Notes under the pieces: generated by a model
Database searches by the model: none
Seen by the model: the letters and a program-made list of their open reading frames with translations, nothing else
What the model was told of the DNA's origin: nothing
Assembly (NCBI GenBank): GCA_027625915.1
Contig: JANTQA010000044.1
Location: 62,001 to 126,000, forward strand
Source of the DNA: Anaeramoeba flamelloides
Taxonomy: Eukaryota; Metamonada; Anaeramoebidae
DNA: 64,000 bases
Reading direction: 5' to 3'
Shown: positions 41,215 through 52,618 of the stretch, in pieces
Layout of the letters: the number at the start of each line of letters is the position of its first letter
Position numbering within the stretch: position 1 is the first letter of the stretch
Program-made: the position numbers and the translations under genes

Positions 41215-41600
41215 ATGCGTGTTTCAAAATATTAAGTGCGTGTTTTTTTGTTATCGAAGGCCTCTAAATCAACTGAACAAAGAAACTTAAATTACAATTA
41301 ACCCTAAACAAATATGATATTGATTTCTTAAAGTTCTATTATTTAAAAAGAAATCCTAAAAATAAAGTATCAAATTGGAAAATTTATCTCAAAAAATAGA
41401 GTAAATTTTTTAAAAAAATTTTTTTAATCCAATTGAACAAAAAAATTCAAAATTAACTGTAAAAATATGAAAAATTTTCAACTAAATGCAGTAATAAGTT
41501 AAATTTTACTGAAAATATTCAGATGTTTACCTACAAAATGGATTTGAACCTAGGTATACTATTTGATACTGATTGGATGTTGCTTGGAACAAGAAAAAAA
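41215..41600 (+). repeat. dispersed repeat R4, copy a
   Basis: Aligns with 48865-49040 plus 50421-50640: shared TTTCTTAAAGTTCTATT, then TTTAAAATTT-type spacer, then CTACAAAATGGATTTGAA / CTACAAAATTGATTTGAA. Uninterrupted in this copy. Confidence 0.6.
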
Positions 41601-43628
41601 AAAAGCACGGATTATACTTTAAATCACAGATTATACTAGTTTGGGCACAGATTATTTTGATCACTTAACTTTTGAAAAAGTTTATTAATTTATGTTAAAT
41701 AAATTAAACACTTGGATCATAATTTGAGTTGTAACACCATTGAGTTTTTCATTAGCTATTATTAAACCAAACTTAAAAAATATTCATTGGTTTGATCAAG
41801 ATTTACCGTACCAATAAAGTCTTAAGAGAAAAATAAAAAATGTTAAATTAAGAATTTAATAATATTCAAGTAATTACACCTGAAATTATTTTTAGAAAGA
41901 GACGAATTTAAGGGGTTACATTCCAAATGAATTCTTCGGATACACAATCAATAGTATCTTTTTTTTTTTTTGTTAAGGGATGAGCATCTATTATGGAGAA
42001 GACTAAAATTAAAGTATGTTCTTTTTGAATGAAAAACACATTAGTGCTTGATGGTACAAATGCCTCTAAAAAATTAATTAGAAAGCAGTACTATTTGTTG
42101 ATCATTTAAAATTAAAAATGATTCATTGTGTTATAAAAAACTCAAACAATTTCAGACAAAAATCTGTTTTTCACCACAAATTTAAAGATTGAAATTATCA
42201 ATATTCAAACTCCATAGTTGAAATGCCGGTTCTTATCATTCCTAGAGATAGTTGGTATCATAAATAATTTTATCTGTCTTTATAAGTAATCTATGTTATT
42301 TAAATAAGAATATTAAGATCATTTGAACTATGTTGTTATCCTACTGGATACCTTAGATTTCTATATATAGATTTTTTTCTTATTAAAAAAACGAAGATTA
42401 TGAATACAAGTGCTTTTGATATTAGGATACTACACTAAAAACTGAAATAATGATATTTATGGTATACAGTTAATTTACCACTAACCATCAAAACACAAAA
42501 AACCCAAAAACAAATAATAAATCAAATGAAATAGTTTTTTTTTTAAATATGATCTATTTGTTATTCCTTTAATTATTTCTTTTTGTTTCCTTATTTAATT
42601 CAGTATCTACAAATTCCGATTGATTATTTTCAATCGTTATAACTTTCTTATAAAAGTGTCTTGAAATTTTGATTGGAAGACAAAAATTCATTTTTTTTTG
42701 AAAAAATAATTAACCAATAGATTCTTTTGGCAATTTATTTTCACATGATGGAAATTAATCAATTACACAAATAGCTTGATAAAAATCAAGAAATAATAAT
42801 GATTATTTTTGTTTTTTTTCAAATTTTTATTGAAGTGTTCTTTGAAATTAAAAAAATGAAAAAATAGTTACTTTTGGAGGTTCTAAATTATAATTATTAG
42901 ATTCAGAAATACCATTATTTGGGTTTCTATTTTTAGAACTGTAAAAAGGAATTAAAAAAAAAATTTCAAAATGATAATTTTTAAAATCATCATGAGTAAA
43001 TCATCCAATAATTTCAAATTTAGTAATATTTCTAATCGATTTTTTAGAGCAATTTGAATCGTGCTGTACATATGAAACAAATCTTATGATTTAAATACAG
43101 TTATACCATACTTCTATTCTAGACAAATCTATGGTGAGTTTAATCCCTAAAAATATAAAAAATATATAAAGATCGAATTAAAAAACTTGATTCTTGTACA
43201 AATTAGAAAGAACTAAAAAGTTGTAATTATCACAAACCAATAAACAACAAAAACAATTCAGCCATAATAAATTGATTTTATCAAGGGTATAGATCCGTCA
43301 CTAAATTTCTAAGATAAAAATAAACATAAAAAGATCATTTCAAAAGATACTAATTTTTTTACATTTTTAAAAATCAAACAAAAATTACTTCTTGAGAAGA
43401 GAAAAGTCCATGTGTGGTTATGTCTGCATAATAAATCCAATTCAGTGGTTTTATTTCTAATGAAAATACAAGTTCTGTTCAAATTAATACATAAACAAAC
43501 GAAATCATTGAATCAAATGTATCATTTTTTATTTTTTTGCTTTTTTTATTTTTTTTGTTTCTTTTTGAATCTTTCTTTTTTCCCAAAAAGGCCGAGATCT
43601 TTAAATAATATTCCGTTATTTTAATTAA
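41601..43628. other. gene-free stretch upstream of the RRM gene
   Basis: AT-rich. TTTAAGGGGTTACATTCC at 41908 and TTAAGGGATGAGCATC at 41975 look like decayed ends of TTAA-type units. Loose similarity to 54640-54990 and 55860-56400 suggests old repeats. Confidence 0.35.
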
Positions 43629-45815
43629 ATGAGACGATCAAACGAGAGCAATTACAACAAATACTCTTCTGAAAATTCATCAGTGTATAATTCAAACCAA
43701 ATTTTCTCAAATAACAATCGTTATGAATCACACAATCCAAGGAATGTGCCATACGATCAAAACGAACCCAATTACCATCACTCGTATTCTCGAAAAGATG
43801 AGTGGAAAATGAGAGAAAAACAATCACAGCGTTCAAACGAACTTTATTCAAATCACAACAACAACAACAGCAACGAATACATCCACCGAAACCAAAGGAG
43901 CTCATATAACAATAATCCAGAATATGAAGGATCGATGGATTTGGAAAAACGGAATTTAATGATGCAATCGAATAATAGCCAACCAAACTACAGCGTTTAT
44001 GAGAACGAAAATAATTCACAGAGGATGACCAACAACGACTATAAGGAACGGAGTTATGCTCGTGGCAATACTTTTGAATCAAGAGAAAATCGAGTTAATC
44101 AAAATACAGAAACACCGAGGTATATAAACAGAGATCGGAATATAAGTAGAGGCAGTGGTGGTGGTGGTGGTGGTGGTGGAAATCGAAGAGACAATCGTAA
44201 TTTCCAAAGGCAACTGACCTCAATAAAAATATTTGATTTGCCGAATGAATTATTTGATATTCTATCTTTATCCAAGCTTGTAAGAAAATATGGCCAAGTT
44301 ATTAAAATTATTATTAACCCAGATCGTACATCATGGATCCGTTTTAAAAGTTTCCAGTGTGCAAGAAGAAGCTATAAAAACTTGATAGCTTTACAAGAAA
44401 AATACCAAATAAGAATCCAATGGCCATACTTAAGATTTAAAGAAAGGTCACAGGATCAGAGAAGGCTTCAAGATGAAGAAGAGAATAATTTTGGGAAAAT
44501 AATTGAACCAAAAACCAATGATTATGAAATCGATAGGGAAATTAAAGACCTGGTTTATGAAATTAATAAAAGCATTAAAAAATTAGAATCCAAAGATCAA
44601 AAAAAAAAAACGTCTTCTTCTTCTTCTTCTTCTTCTTCTTCACGATCTTCCCATTCTTCAAAAAATTCAAAAAAAGGTGAATCAAAAAAAAGTCAAAGTT
44701 ATAGTAAAGAAGATCAAAAAGATCAGAAAAAAAGAAAAAGTAAAAGAGAAGAAAGGAAATATCAAAAACGAAGACATCATGATTCCTCATCAAATACTGG
44801 AAGTAAAAGTAAAAGTGAAAGTGAAAGTGAAAGAGAAAGTAAGGGTAAAAGGAGACATAGACATAGAAATGAAAGTAAAAGGAGACATAAAAGCGAAAGT
44901 GGAAATGAAAGTGAAAGTGAAAGTGAAAGAGAGAGTAAGGGTAAAAGGAGACATAGAAATAGTAATGAAAGTGAAAGGAGACATAGAAATGAAAATGAAA
45001 GTGAAAGGAGACATAAAAGTAAAAGTGAAAATGAAAATGAAAGTGAAAGAGAAAGTAAGGGTAAAAGGAGACATAGAAATGAAAGTGAAAGTGAAAGGAG
45101 ACATAAAGGTGAAAGTGGAAACGAAAATGAAAGTGAAAGAGAAAGAGAAAGTAAAAGGAGACATAGACATAGAAAAGAAAGTGAAAGGAGACATAAAAGC
45201 GAAAGTGAAAATGAAAATGAAAGCGAAAGCGAAAGTGAAAGGAAAAGTAAAACTAAAAGTAAACGAAGACATAGAAAAGAAAGTGAAAGGAGATATAAAG
45301 GTGAAAGTAGGAGCGATGGTGAAAATGGAAGTGGAAGTGAGTCTGAACATAAACAAAATAATAAATCTAAAGAAAGGCTTGGGAGCAATGGAAAGACATA
45401 TCAAAACGAAACAGATCATAAAATTGAACAAAAAGAAGATGTTTTTGATGATGTCATTAATGACGATATTGATCAAGATAGAGAGAGCTACAATAACCAA
45501 GAATTGGAAAATGAAATGGAAAAATTATATGATTTTGGAATTAATAGAGATGGGTTCTTAATTAAAGATTTTAAGAGAAATAACGCAATACTTGAAGAGA
45601 AATTTCTTTTAAAACTTCAAGAAAAACAACATAGCATTTATCTGTTAGCTATAGATTGTAAGCACAAAGACCAAAAGGAAATCATTTTAAATGCTTCGTA
45701 TTCCTTACAACAATTAATCCAAAAAGAAATCGAAAATACTTTAAATTTATTCGAGAATGATGATAAAAAAGAAATGGAAACAGAAAATGAAAACCAAATC
45801 CAAAACAAAAATTAA
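43629..45815 (+). CDS. RRM protein with long Ser/Arg/Glu/Lys repeat tail
   Basis: 728 residues from the ATG at 43629, apparently a single exon. The N-terminus is Asn/Ser/Tyr-rich and ends in a poly-Gly run. An RNA-recognition motif spans about residues 195-275: TSIKIFDLPNELFD, YGQVIKIIINPDRTSWIRF (RNP-1 region) and closing IRIQWPY; the order and the W-I-R-F ... I-Q-W ending recall the RRM of RBM26/RBM27-type proteins. Residues about 327-570 are a repetitive (S/N)E/KRRH tail: a Ser run, then units like KGKRRHRNESESERRHK, resembling the RS domains of splicing factors but rich in Glu. A conventional C-terminal helical region follows (EEKFLLKLQEKQHSIYLLAI). A role in nuclear RNA processing is likely by family; subgroup identity is uncertain. 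Confidence 0.75.
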   Translation: MRRSNESNYNKYSSENSSVYNSNQIFSNNNRYESHNPRNVPYDQNEPNYHHSYSRKDEWKMREKQSQRSNELYSNHNNNNSNEYIHRNQRSSYNNNPEYEGSMDLEKRNLMMQSNNSQPNYSVYENENNSQRMTNNDYKERSYARGNTFESRENRVNQNTETPRYINRDRNISRGSGGGGGGGGNRRDNRNFQRQLTSIKIFDLPNELFDILSLSKLVRKYGQVIKIIINPDRTSWIRFKSFQCARRSYKNLIALQEKYQIRIQWPYLRFKERSQDQRRLQDEEENNFGKIIEPKTNDYEIDREIKDLVYEINKSIKKLESKDQKKKTSSSSSSSSSSRSSHSSKNSKKGESKKSQSYSKEDQKDQKKRKSKREERKYQKRRHHDSSSNTGSKSKSESESERESKGKRRHRHRNESKRRHKSESGNESESESERESKGKRRHRNSNESERRHRNENESERRHKSKSENENESERESKGKRRHRNESESERRHKGESGNENESERERESKRRHRHRKESERRHKSESENENESESESERKSKTKSKRRHRKESERRYKGESRSDGENGSGSESEHKQNNKSKERLGSNGKTYQNETDHKIEQKEDVFDDVINDDIDQDRESYNNQELENEMEKLYDFGINRDGFLIKDFKRNNAILEEKFLLKLQEKQHSIYLLAIDCKHKDQKEIILNASYSLQQLIQKEIENTLNLFENDDKKEMETENENQIQNKN
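44800..45340 (+). repeat. coding minisatellite GAAAGT/AGGAGACAT
   Basis: Imperfect tandem array built from GAAAGTGAAA, GGTAAAAGGAGACATAGA and close variants, about 540 bp, giving the Ser-Glu / Arg-Arg-His tail. It stays open in more than one frame on both strands, which is a by-product of the short repeat. Confidence 0.85.
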
Positions 45816-47879
45816 TTATATTAAAATATCATTCAAATCTTATCTTTTTTTTTTTTTATTTTTTTTTTTTCAATTTATTAATTTATCATTTTTGTAATTT
45901 TTTATATTATAAAAGTTTAAATAATAATCCAAATAAAACAAACTACATTTTTATTTAGCATTGACTTTTTAGAAAGTAATGGCTACTGGATTTGTGTTAT
46001 TTGGTTGCTTTATAGTATGCTAAACTTGATAAATCTTTGTTTCAATTTTACCATTAATATAGAGTTTCCAAATGTATTATGGATATCATGATAAATGGAA
46101 ACCAATGTTTGTATTTATCACTACTTTTTTTTTTTTGGAATGGGGTTTTAAGGTTATATAATAGCATATTTTAAACTTTGAAATTTTATAATCGACTAAA
46201 AATTTCTCAAAAACAAAATATGTTTAAATTTAAATTTTTAATATAACAAATCGTGAATGATTAAAAATTTATAAAAATTTTTATAGATTTTTTGGAAATC
46301 AACAATTTATGAACAATGGAAAATTAAAAGAAAAAAGCCTTTTCGAGGTAATTATGAGATTGGAAATCCATTCTTCATAAAGTTCTGTTTGGGAATTAAT
46401 TAATTAAAAATTTTTTTTATTTCGATGTTTAAAGTTATTATATAAATCCCATTTCAAAAATCAAGACTCATCTGGAATAATAAATTGAAATAAATAAATA
46501 ATAATGTATACAAGAACAAATAATTTTTAATTCTTGTTAAATAATTCACTATTTTATTCAAAACATATAACATTTTGTTATTTTAGGAATAAGAAAAAAA
46601 TTTAATCAAAATCATCAAATAATGAATCATAATTTTTTAAAATGAGTATTATGGATTTTTATCACTGAACTTTCAATTAGAAAAATATTAACAAGAAGAT
46701 TTTTTACTCACAATTATATTCATTATCAAAGATATTACATTGTCTCAATTTTTATCATATTTATTTTTTTATCTCAGAATTTTTTTTTTCAATTAGATCA
46801 ATAAAAAAACTTAATATGGTAATTATTTTAATAATGATTGAATTAAACCCGGTATTAAAGTGTTTAATCAACTTTTGAGTAATGAGTTATCATTTTTAAA
46901 TATATTTGTTGTTGAAAATTAATTTTTTGGGCAAAATATCTTATCTTTTCAATTTGGATTTTTTGATTGAGAAATACTATAAAAATTTTACAAAATAATA
47001 AGATTTTAATAGATATTACTTGTTGTAGTTTATATTAGTTTTTATGAAAATGAAGTTCAAAATCTCTTCTTATTTAAAATAAATAATAGAACAATAAAAC
47101 ATAAATTGTATTTTGAAGATAAGAAAGTATTGATCATTTATTTGATTTCCAATCGTTCAGGAAATTTATTGATATCTAATCGATTACATAACAGTGTTTT
47201 TTAAAAGTTAATAAATATAAACAACCATTTGTTATTATTTAAAAAAAGATACTTGATAATATTTATTAATTATACATCTTATAATTTTTAAATTTATATT
47301 GGTTTTATTTTGTTTACAAGCAAGTAAAGAATTCAAGAAAAAATATTAAAACAGCCTGATAATTTTAATCTATGGATTGATACCAAACAACTGAAATACT
47401 TAATATTGTTCTTAGTAATTATTTGGGAAGAATCAAATGAAAAAAATTCTTTAGTGTTAAAACTTGAATTTTCCAGGGTTTAAAAAATTATTCTGGATAA
47501 TTTTTTATTTACTAGTTTTGTTGCTTTTCTCAGAAATTTTTTTTTGAATAAAAAGAAAAAAATGATTCAAAATCTACACCTAATAAAGAAATTAGTTTTT
47601 CAAGTATAAAATAATTATTGCAATTTTTTTTAATTAAGTAGATTTTTTAAATTATTTTATTTTAGAACTTTGTGGTTTAATTTTATAGGTATTTTTGTCG
47701 AGTTCGTTCATAGATAACAAGATTTCTTTCTTGTTCAAAGATAATAATGGTTTTTAAATAATTCAGAAATATGGGGAATTTTGAACTTTTCAATAAGTGA
47801 AAAAATGGATTAAACATTAAGTAAATAATAATTCCTTTTTGAAAAAAAAAATAAATTCCAAAATTTGAAAACATTTAAA
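45816..47879. other. gene-free stretch with repeat R3 copy 1
   Basis: 46440-46755 aligns with 55130-55440: GACTCATCTGGAATAATAAA versus GACTCACCTGAAATAATAAA, then AATGAGTATTATGGATTTTT versus AATGAGCATTAGGATTTTTT and ACAAGAAGATTTTTTA. The rest is unassigned. Confidence 0.5.
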
Positions 47880-48400
47880 ACAGTTTAAAGAATAACACAA
47901 TAAAACTTTCCATTAAATATGGAAAAAATATTACATTTTACAAACTCAAATTTATTTTTTTTTCATCTGTTGTTTTCATTTCTTTTTCACAATTTACTTA
48001 ATTTTTTTTGTTAGATCTGTAATTTTTTTTATATATGATTGCTATTTACAATAAAATTTTATTTGAGGTAAATAGAAAAACTCAAATAAAATTATTTGAT
48101 GGTATTGAGTCTTTTGATAGATCAATAATTGTTGGTGAAATTTCAACAAATCTAACAATAATTTTTTTTTTGGTTCTGCTCGATTAATATTTTTTGACAC
48201 AGAGATTATTATTTTTTGTTTTTTAAATTTTTTCTTTTATTTGGATTAAAATTTTTTTCCATATAAAAAAAATTAATACAAGGTAATTTCATCTTATTTA
48301 ATATTTGAGTTTGGAAAAATACAATAAAATAGTGATTTTTTTGTTGTATATTTTTAATTTGGGCATGTCAAAAAAAATTTGTTATAGATTTAGTTTTTAA
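47880..48400 (+). repeat. dispersed repeat R1, copy a
   Basis: Shares with copies b-d the order CAGTTTAAAGAATAAC, TTTTCATTTC, TTAGATCTG, then GATGGTAT and TTTTGATAGATCAA, then a T-rich tail. Orientation plus. Confidence 0.55.
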
Positions 48401-48404
48401 GTTT

Positions 48405-48640
48405 TAAATAATAGAGCTATTTAATCTGTTATGAGAGAATTTTGAATTGATTTTATTTGGTATTTCCATTTCAAAGTATATATCAAATAGATATAATTGT
48501 TAGAAGTATCTGGAAATTGATTTAATTTTTTGAAAAAAAGAGTGGATCATAAAGATTCTATATATAAAAAAAGGTAAAAAATTAACAAATGAAGAATGAA
48601 AAAAAAATGAAAAAGTTATAAATAATTGTTTTGAGAAACC
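48405..48640 (+). repeat. dispersed repeat R2, copy 4
   Basis: TTTAATCTGTTATGAGAGAA, then TTTCAAAGTATATATCAAA and TTGATTTAATTTTTTGAAA, as in the copies at 28.7 and 36.1 kb. Confidence 0.5.
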
Positions 48641-49279
48641 TAAATTCTTTCGGTCCAAATGAAAAAATTTGGTGTAAATTTTTATAGGTTATATAGTTTT
48701 GAGATTTTTTTTTATCCTTCTAGCATTTTTGAAAAAGGGTTTAGTTTTAAAAAGTAGTCAGTTCTTATTGTACCTATATTTTTACCAAATTTTTGGATAT
48801 TAAGATCAGGTATTATTTTATTTACATTTATTGTTGATAAAATAAGACATTACAAAAAAGTTTAAATTGTGTTTCAAAATAAAAAGGTGTGATTCTTATT
48901 TAAAGATAAAATATTAATTAAATAATCAGAGAAACCGACAATATACAATAATTAAATAAGGTATTGGTTTCTTAAAGTTCTATTCTTAAAAAATAAATTC
49001 TAAAAATTTTGGATCTAATTGAAAAATTTTTCTTAATCGGTTAAGGGAGTAGCTACACCATAAGACATGATAAAAATTTGAGAGAGATGAGATAAGAACA
49101 TTTTATTTTAGTGGCGTGTGATCGTAGATTCTCTAAAAATTTTTTTAAAAAAATTATTTGATATTTTTTTTTTAGTAATGTTCAACAATTAAAAAATTGA
49201 GATTATATTGATAGAATAGTTTTTTTTTTTATTATTTTTTTATTAAAATAAACTTAATTACATTAATTTGGACACATTT

Positions 49280-49810
49280 TAAACAGTTGAAAAAATAACA
49301 ATAACATGATTTACATCCAATTCGAAAATAATTTTAATTCAACAAACTATTTCATTTTTTTGTCTTTTTTGTTTTTGTTTTTCATTTCCAATTTTTCAGT
49401 TACTTAATTTGTTTAGTTAGATCTGAAATTTTTTTATAGATGGTTGATAGAATGTTAGTGTTGAGTTTCAAAAATTGAAAAATCCACATACAACCTGTGC
49501 ATGGTATCTTATCATTTGATCGATCAACCATTGTTGGTGTAATTTTAACAAATCTACCAATATATTTTTTGTTCAAACTCTTTCATTTCAGCTCGTTTCC
49601 TTATTTTGGGTACACTTGTTTTGATTTTTTATTTTATATTGTTTTCTTATATTTGGATGAAAATGATTTCTTAAAAAACCATTAATACTATGTCATTTAA
49701 ATATGGTTTTATATTACGTTTGGGAAAATATAATAAATTGAGTTTTTGTTTTCCTATTTTTGATTTTCTGATATGTCCAAATTTTTGGAATGGGGTCTAG
49801 TTTTTTTTTT
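49280..49810 (+). repeat. dispersed repeat R1, copy b, inside E3
   Basis: Translates through GILSFDRSTIVG, as the LINE remnant at 29.8 kb does, then runs into a T-rich tail shared with copies a and d. Confidence 0.5.
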
Positions 49811-50161
49811 TGGGAGAAGATAATTTCAGATTTTTTGAATAAAATTTGTGGCTATTTTGTGTTTTAAACTTTGATAACATATAATCATATTCACTTCTCT
49901 AATTCCACTAAACGCAATGATTTAAAATCCTAATAAGTAATAATTTGACTTAATTATTCTAATTTTGGAATTCTTCTAGCTATTTAAGTCCCATTTATTT
50001 TTCCTTTTATGATTCTTTCAATTGTAATGTTGTTGTTCATTTTAAACAAAATCCATTAATCCCAAATGCCACTAATAAAAAAATATTTCTAATTGCTTTA
50101 TCTTGTCAGGATTAAAAAAAATCTCAAAAATGATGAAAAAATAAAAAATGAAAAAATTAAA

Positions 50162-50256
50162 TGCCACAATAGAATGTTGAGAGAAGGATAAAAGAAAAGT
50201 TATTCAACTTTCAAAACACTATTTTTTGGAATTCAACTCAACATTCTATTGTGGCA
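50162..50256. repeat. 20-bp perfect inverted repeat (hairpin or mini-MITE)
   Basis: TGCCACAATAGAATGTTGAG at 50162-50181 and its exact complement at 50237-50256, with a 55-base loop. It is near the right end of unit E3. Confidence 0.85.
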
Positions 50257-51039
50257 ATTTCTTTGAGACCTGAAAAAAAAATTTAAAAAATCTAATGAAT
50301 GAAGTACTTTAAATAATAAAAATCAATGAGTTACAACCAAAGTAAAAAATGTTATTTTCTGATCCTTTTCAGAATTCCAAAAAAGTGAAAAATTTTCCTT
50401 TACCGTGGCTACTCCCTTAAGACATTTTTTTTTTTTTTCCCAATCAAAAAAAAAAAATAGAAAAAATGTTCGAATAATTTCGAACTAATTTCATTAATAA
50501 TTTCATAATAGAAAATTTATTGAAATAATCAAAGAGTTTATCTACAAAATTGATTTGAATTTAGGTGTACTATTTAACATTGAGCTGGGTGTTGTATTGG
50601 AACAAGAAGAAAAAAAGGCAATAAGATTTTATTTTGAAACAGGGATAATTGGCTACAGAAACAAATTATTTTTATCGCGGTACTTTAAAATTTGTAAAAA
50701 TTGGACATCCAATTATTCTTCACATCTAAAGAGATAAAGAACATAATTTCAGAATACCTTCAACCATAAATTCCTCCATGTGGATTTTTTTTGAACTTCT
50801 TTAATTTCAGAGATTCGAAAAAATTCACAAGAGAAATAAAAATATCTTTTCCTAAAAAAGATCCAAATGACAATTAGAAAAGGGTTTAAGACACTCAAGT
50901 CATTTAAATTAAGATTAAAAAGTTTTTTAAACCTTTAAAAGCATCAAACCAACTTCTTAAAAATAAAATTGTTTATATTTTTTGATGAAAAATATTTTTT
51001 TTCATTTTTAACTTTTTCAAACTTTTTTCAATTGGACAA

Positions 51040-52618
51040 ATGCAACGAGAAATTTATTTGGTATTGAAAAACAAAAAACTGAAGAACTATTTAAAAAGAA
51101 TCAAAAAATCAAATAGCCCAATTTGTGTCTTTCAATTACAAAAGAATTGGTTTAAGTGCAACAACGCATTCTCAGTACTTTTTAATATTAATAAGAAGCG
51201 TGATGTATTTTTAATTCCAAACCTCGTCAAAACACTCAAAGAGATCGTTCTTCAAAAAACACTCGAGTAATTGTTCCTCACCGTTGTCTTATTTTTTTTT
51301 TTTTAGTGTTTTCTCACCCAAAAATTTTCAAAAATAAATTAAAAATTTTGAAAAAAAAAAAAAAACAAATTATACTTTTGTTGGTATTATCTCAAAAAGA
51401 TCTCGAACTGGATCAGCATGCTCTCAGTGTGTTTTCGTAACAAAAAATGGGGGGAAACTGTGGTTCAAGTGTTGGAGTATTCCTCTCCAATTTCAAAGTG
51501 GAAAAGGGATCCAATGTCTTTTTTCTGAACTGAAAAGCCAAGATCTGAAGAAACAAACAGAACTTGATCAGTTAACAGTTTCTGTTTCACAACCTGAAGA
51601 GACTACCTCCCAAAGTAGTGGGGTTTTTTTCTTTTCAACAGAAGACACACAAAGTTCGTCTGACTTACAAAATAGTGTCAATGATGAGCTGATTGAGAAA
51701 AATGTTGTTTTTGGAGGAATTAACAACAAAGAAAAAAATTTTCAAACAAGCAATTTATCTGAACGAGAGGAAAAAAAAAATCTACCAAAGTATATAAGCT
51801 ACGAAGTGGCTGTTCAAAAGCTGTCTCAGAACAACCCAAACAATTCATACAATGAAATTATGAAAGAAAATGATTCTGAGAATAACTTCAAAAGTAATGG
51901 ATCCGAGAACAATCCAAAAATTTCTTCAGACTTGAATCAACTGTCTCCGAAAAATGAACTTAATAAGAAGATAAATGAAAGTTTTAATAAAAAGATCAAA
52001 AATAAGAAAATAAGATTGAAAACAATTCAAAAAGCAGACAAGCACACCGAAAAAAATAGAAAAAAAAATTTAAACAATACCAGCGACGAATACTACGACG
52101 TTGACAACACCCATCTTAATAATAACCCAAAGAATCAAAAAAACCAAGAAAATTCAAGCACAAAAGACGAAGAAGATGTTGATAGTGATTTTCTTCAATC
52201 TAACCAAACCAACCAACAAATCAATTTTGAAACAATGACAATCAACGACTTTTTTAATTTTTGTATTAAATATATAAACACATATAACAACGAAATGAAA
52301 TCAAATTACCAGCCAAAGAAGGAAATCTTTTCAGACCTTCAAAAAGTTAATTCCATTTTTATCAAATTCTTTTCTAAAAAAATTGAACATATCAAAAATT
52401 TAAACAAGCAATTATCCATTGAAGAAAAAACCTCCATTGATAATTTGAAAAAATTGGATACCCATTACCAAAAAAGATTCAAAGAATTCCAAACAAAGCA
52501 ACAAAATTCCAAAACAAATCAAATTTTACAGAACCAAATCGTCATTTTCAAACAGATTATTGAGAAACTCTTGAAAAATGGAACAGATATTCAGCAAATT
52601 GTTACCGATTTGGATTAA
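51040..52618 (+). CDS. unrecognised two-exon protein with CxxC...C motif
   Basis: Exon 1 is 51040-51266 and exon 2 is 51400-52618, giving 481 residues. The proposed intron (133 nt, GTAATT ... AAAAAG) keeps the frame and joins VLQKTL-E-SRTGSACSQC. The acceptor ending AAAAAG resembles that of RPS9. Exon 1 is basic and helix-like (KNKKLKNYLKRIKKSNSPIC). After the junction there is CSQC followed by LWFKCW, a possible metal site, about residues 80-100. The middle is Ser/Gln/Asn-rich and probably disordered. The last 130 residues are helical and coiled-coil-like (MTINDFFNFCIKYINTYNNE, KKIEHIKNLNKQLSIEEKT, LQNQIVIFKQIIEKLLKN). Exon 2 is much less AT-rich than its flanks. I do not recognise the family. 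Confidence 0.6.

Larger units (their letters stand above)
49041..50420. mobile_element. TTAA-flanked unit E3 inserted in repeat R4
   Basis: 1380 bp between TTAA 49041-49044 and TTAA 50417-50420. Ends: TTAAGGGAGTAGCTACACC and GTGGCTACTCCCTTAA, an inverted pair of 13 matching bases before the first mismatch. The uninterrupted copy of the host repeat at 41215-41600 shows the site without it. It contains repeat R1 copy b (49280-49810) and a perfect hairpin (50162-50256). No transposase frame. Confidence 0.75.
48865..50640 (+). repeat. dispersed repeat R4, copy b, split by unit E3
   Basis: 48865-49040 and 50421-50640 together match 41215-41600. The right part also keeps an open frame (LNLGVLFNIELGVVLEQEEK) whose start is paralleled in copy a (LNLGILFDTDWMLLGTRKK). 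Confidence 0.6.

Noticed and set aside
41535-41565. GGTTCAAATCC on the minus strand, like a tRNA T-arm
   Set aside because: No A box, acceptor stem or anticodon arm upstream, and the related repeat copy at 50540 carries a changed version; it belongs to repeat R4.
44575-45561. Long open frames on the other frames and strand of the RRM gene tail
   Set aside because: They arise from the GAAAGT/GGAGACAT repeat being open in several frames; translations are Lys-Val, Leu-Ser or Phe-Thr low complexity.
51374-51527. Alternative frame upstream of exon 2 of the 51-kb gene
   Set aside because: It ends at a stop before the conserved-looking part, whereas the spliced frame continues unbroken to 52618.
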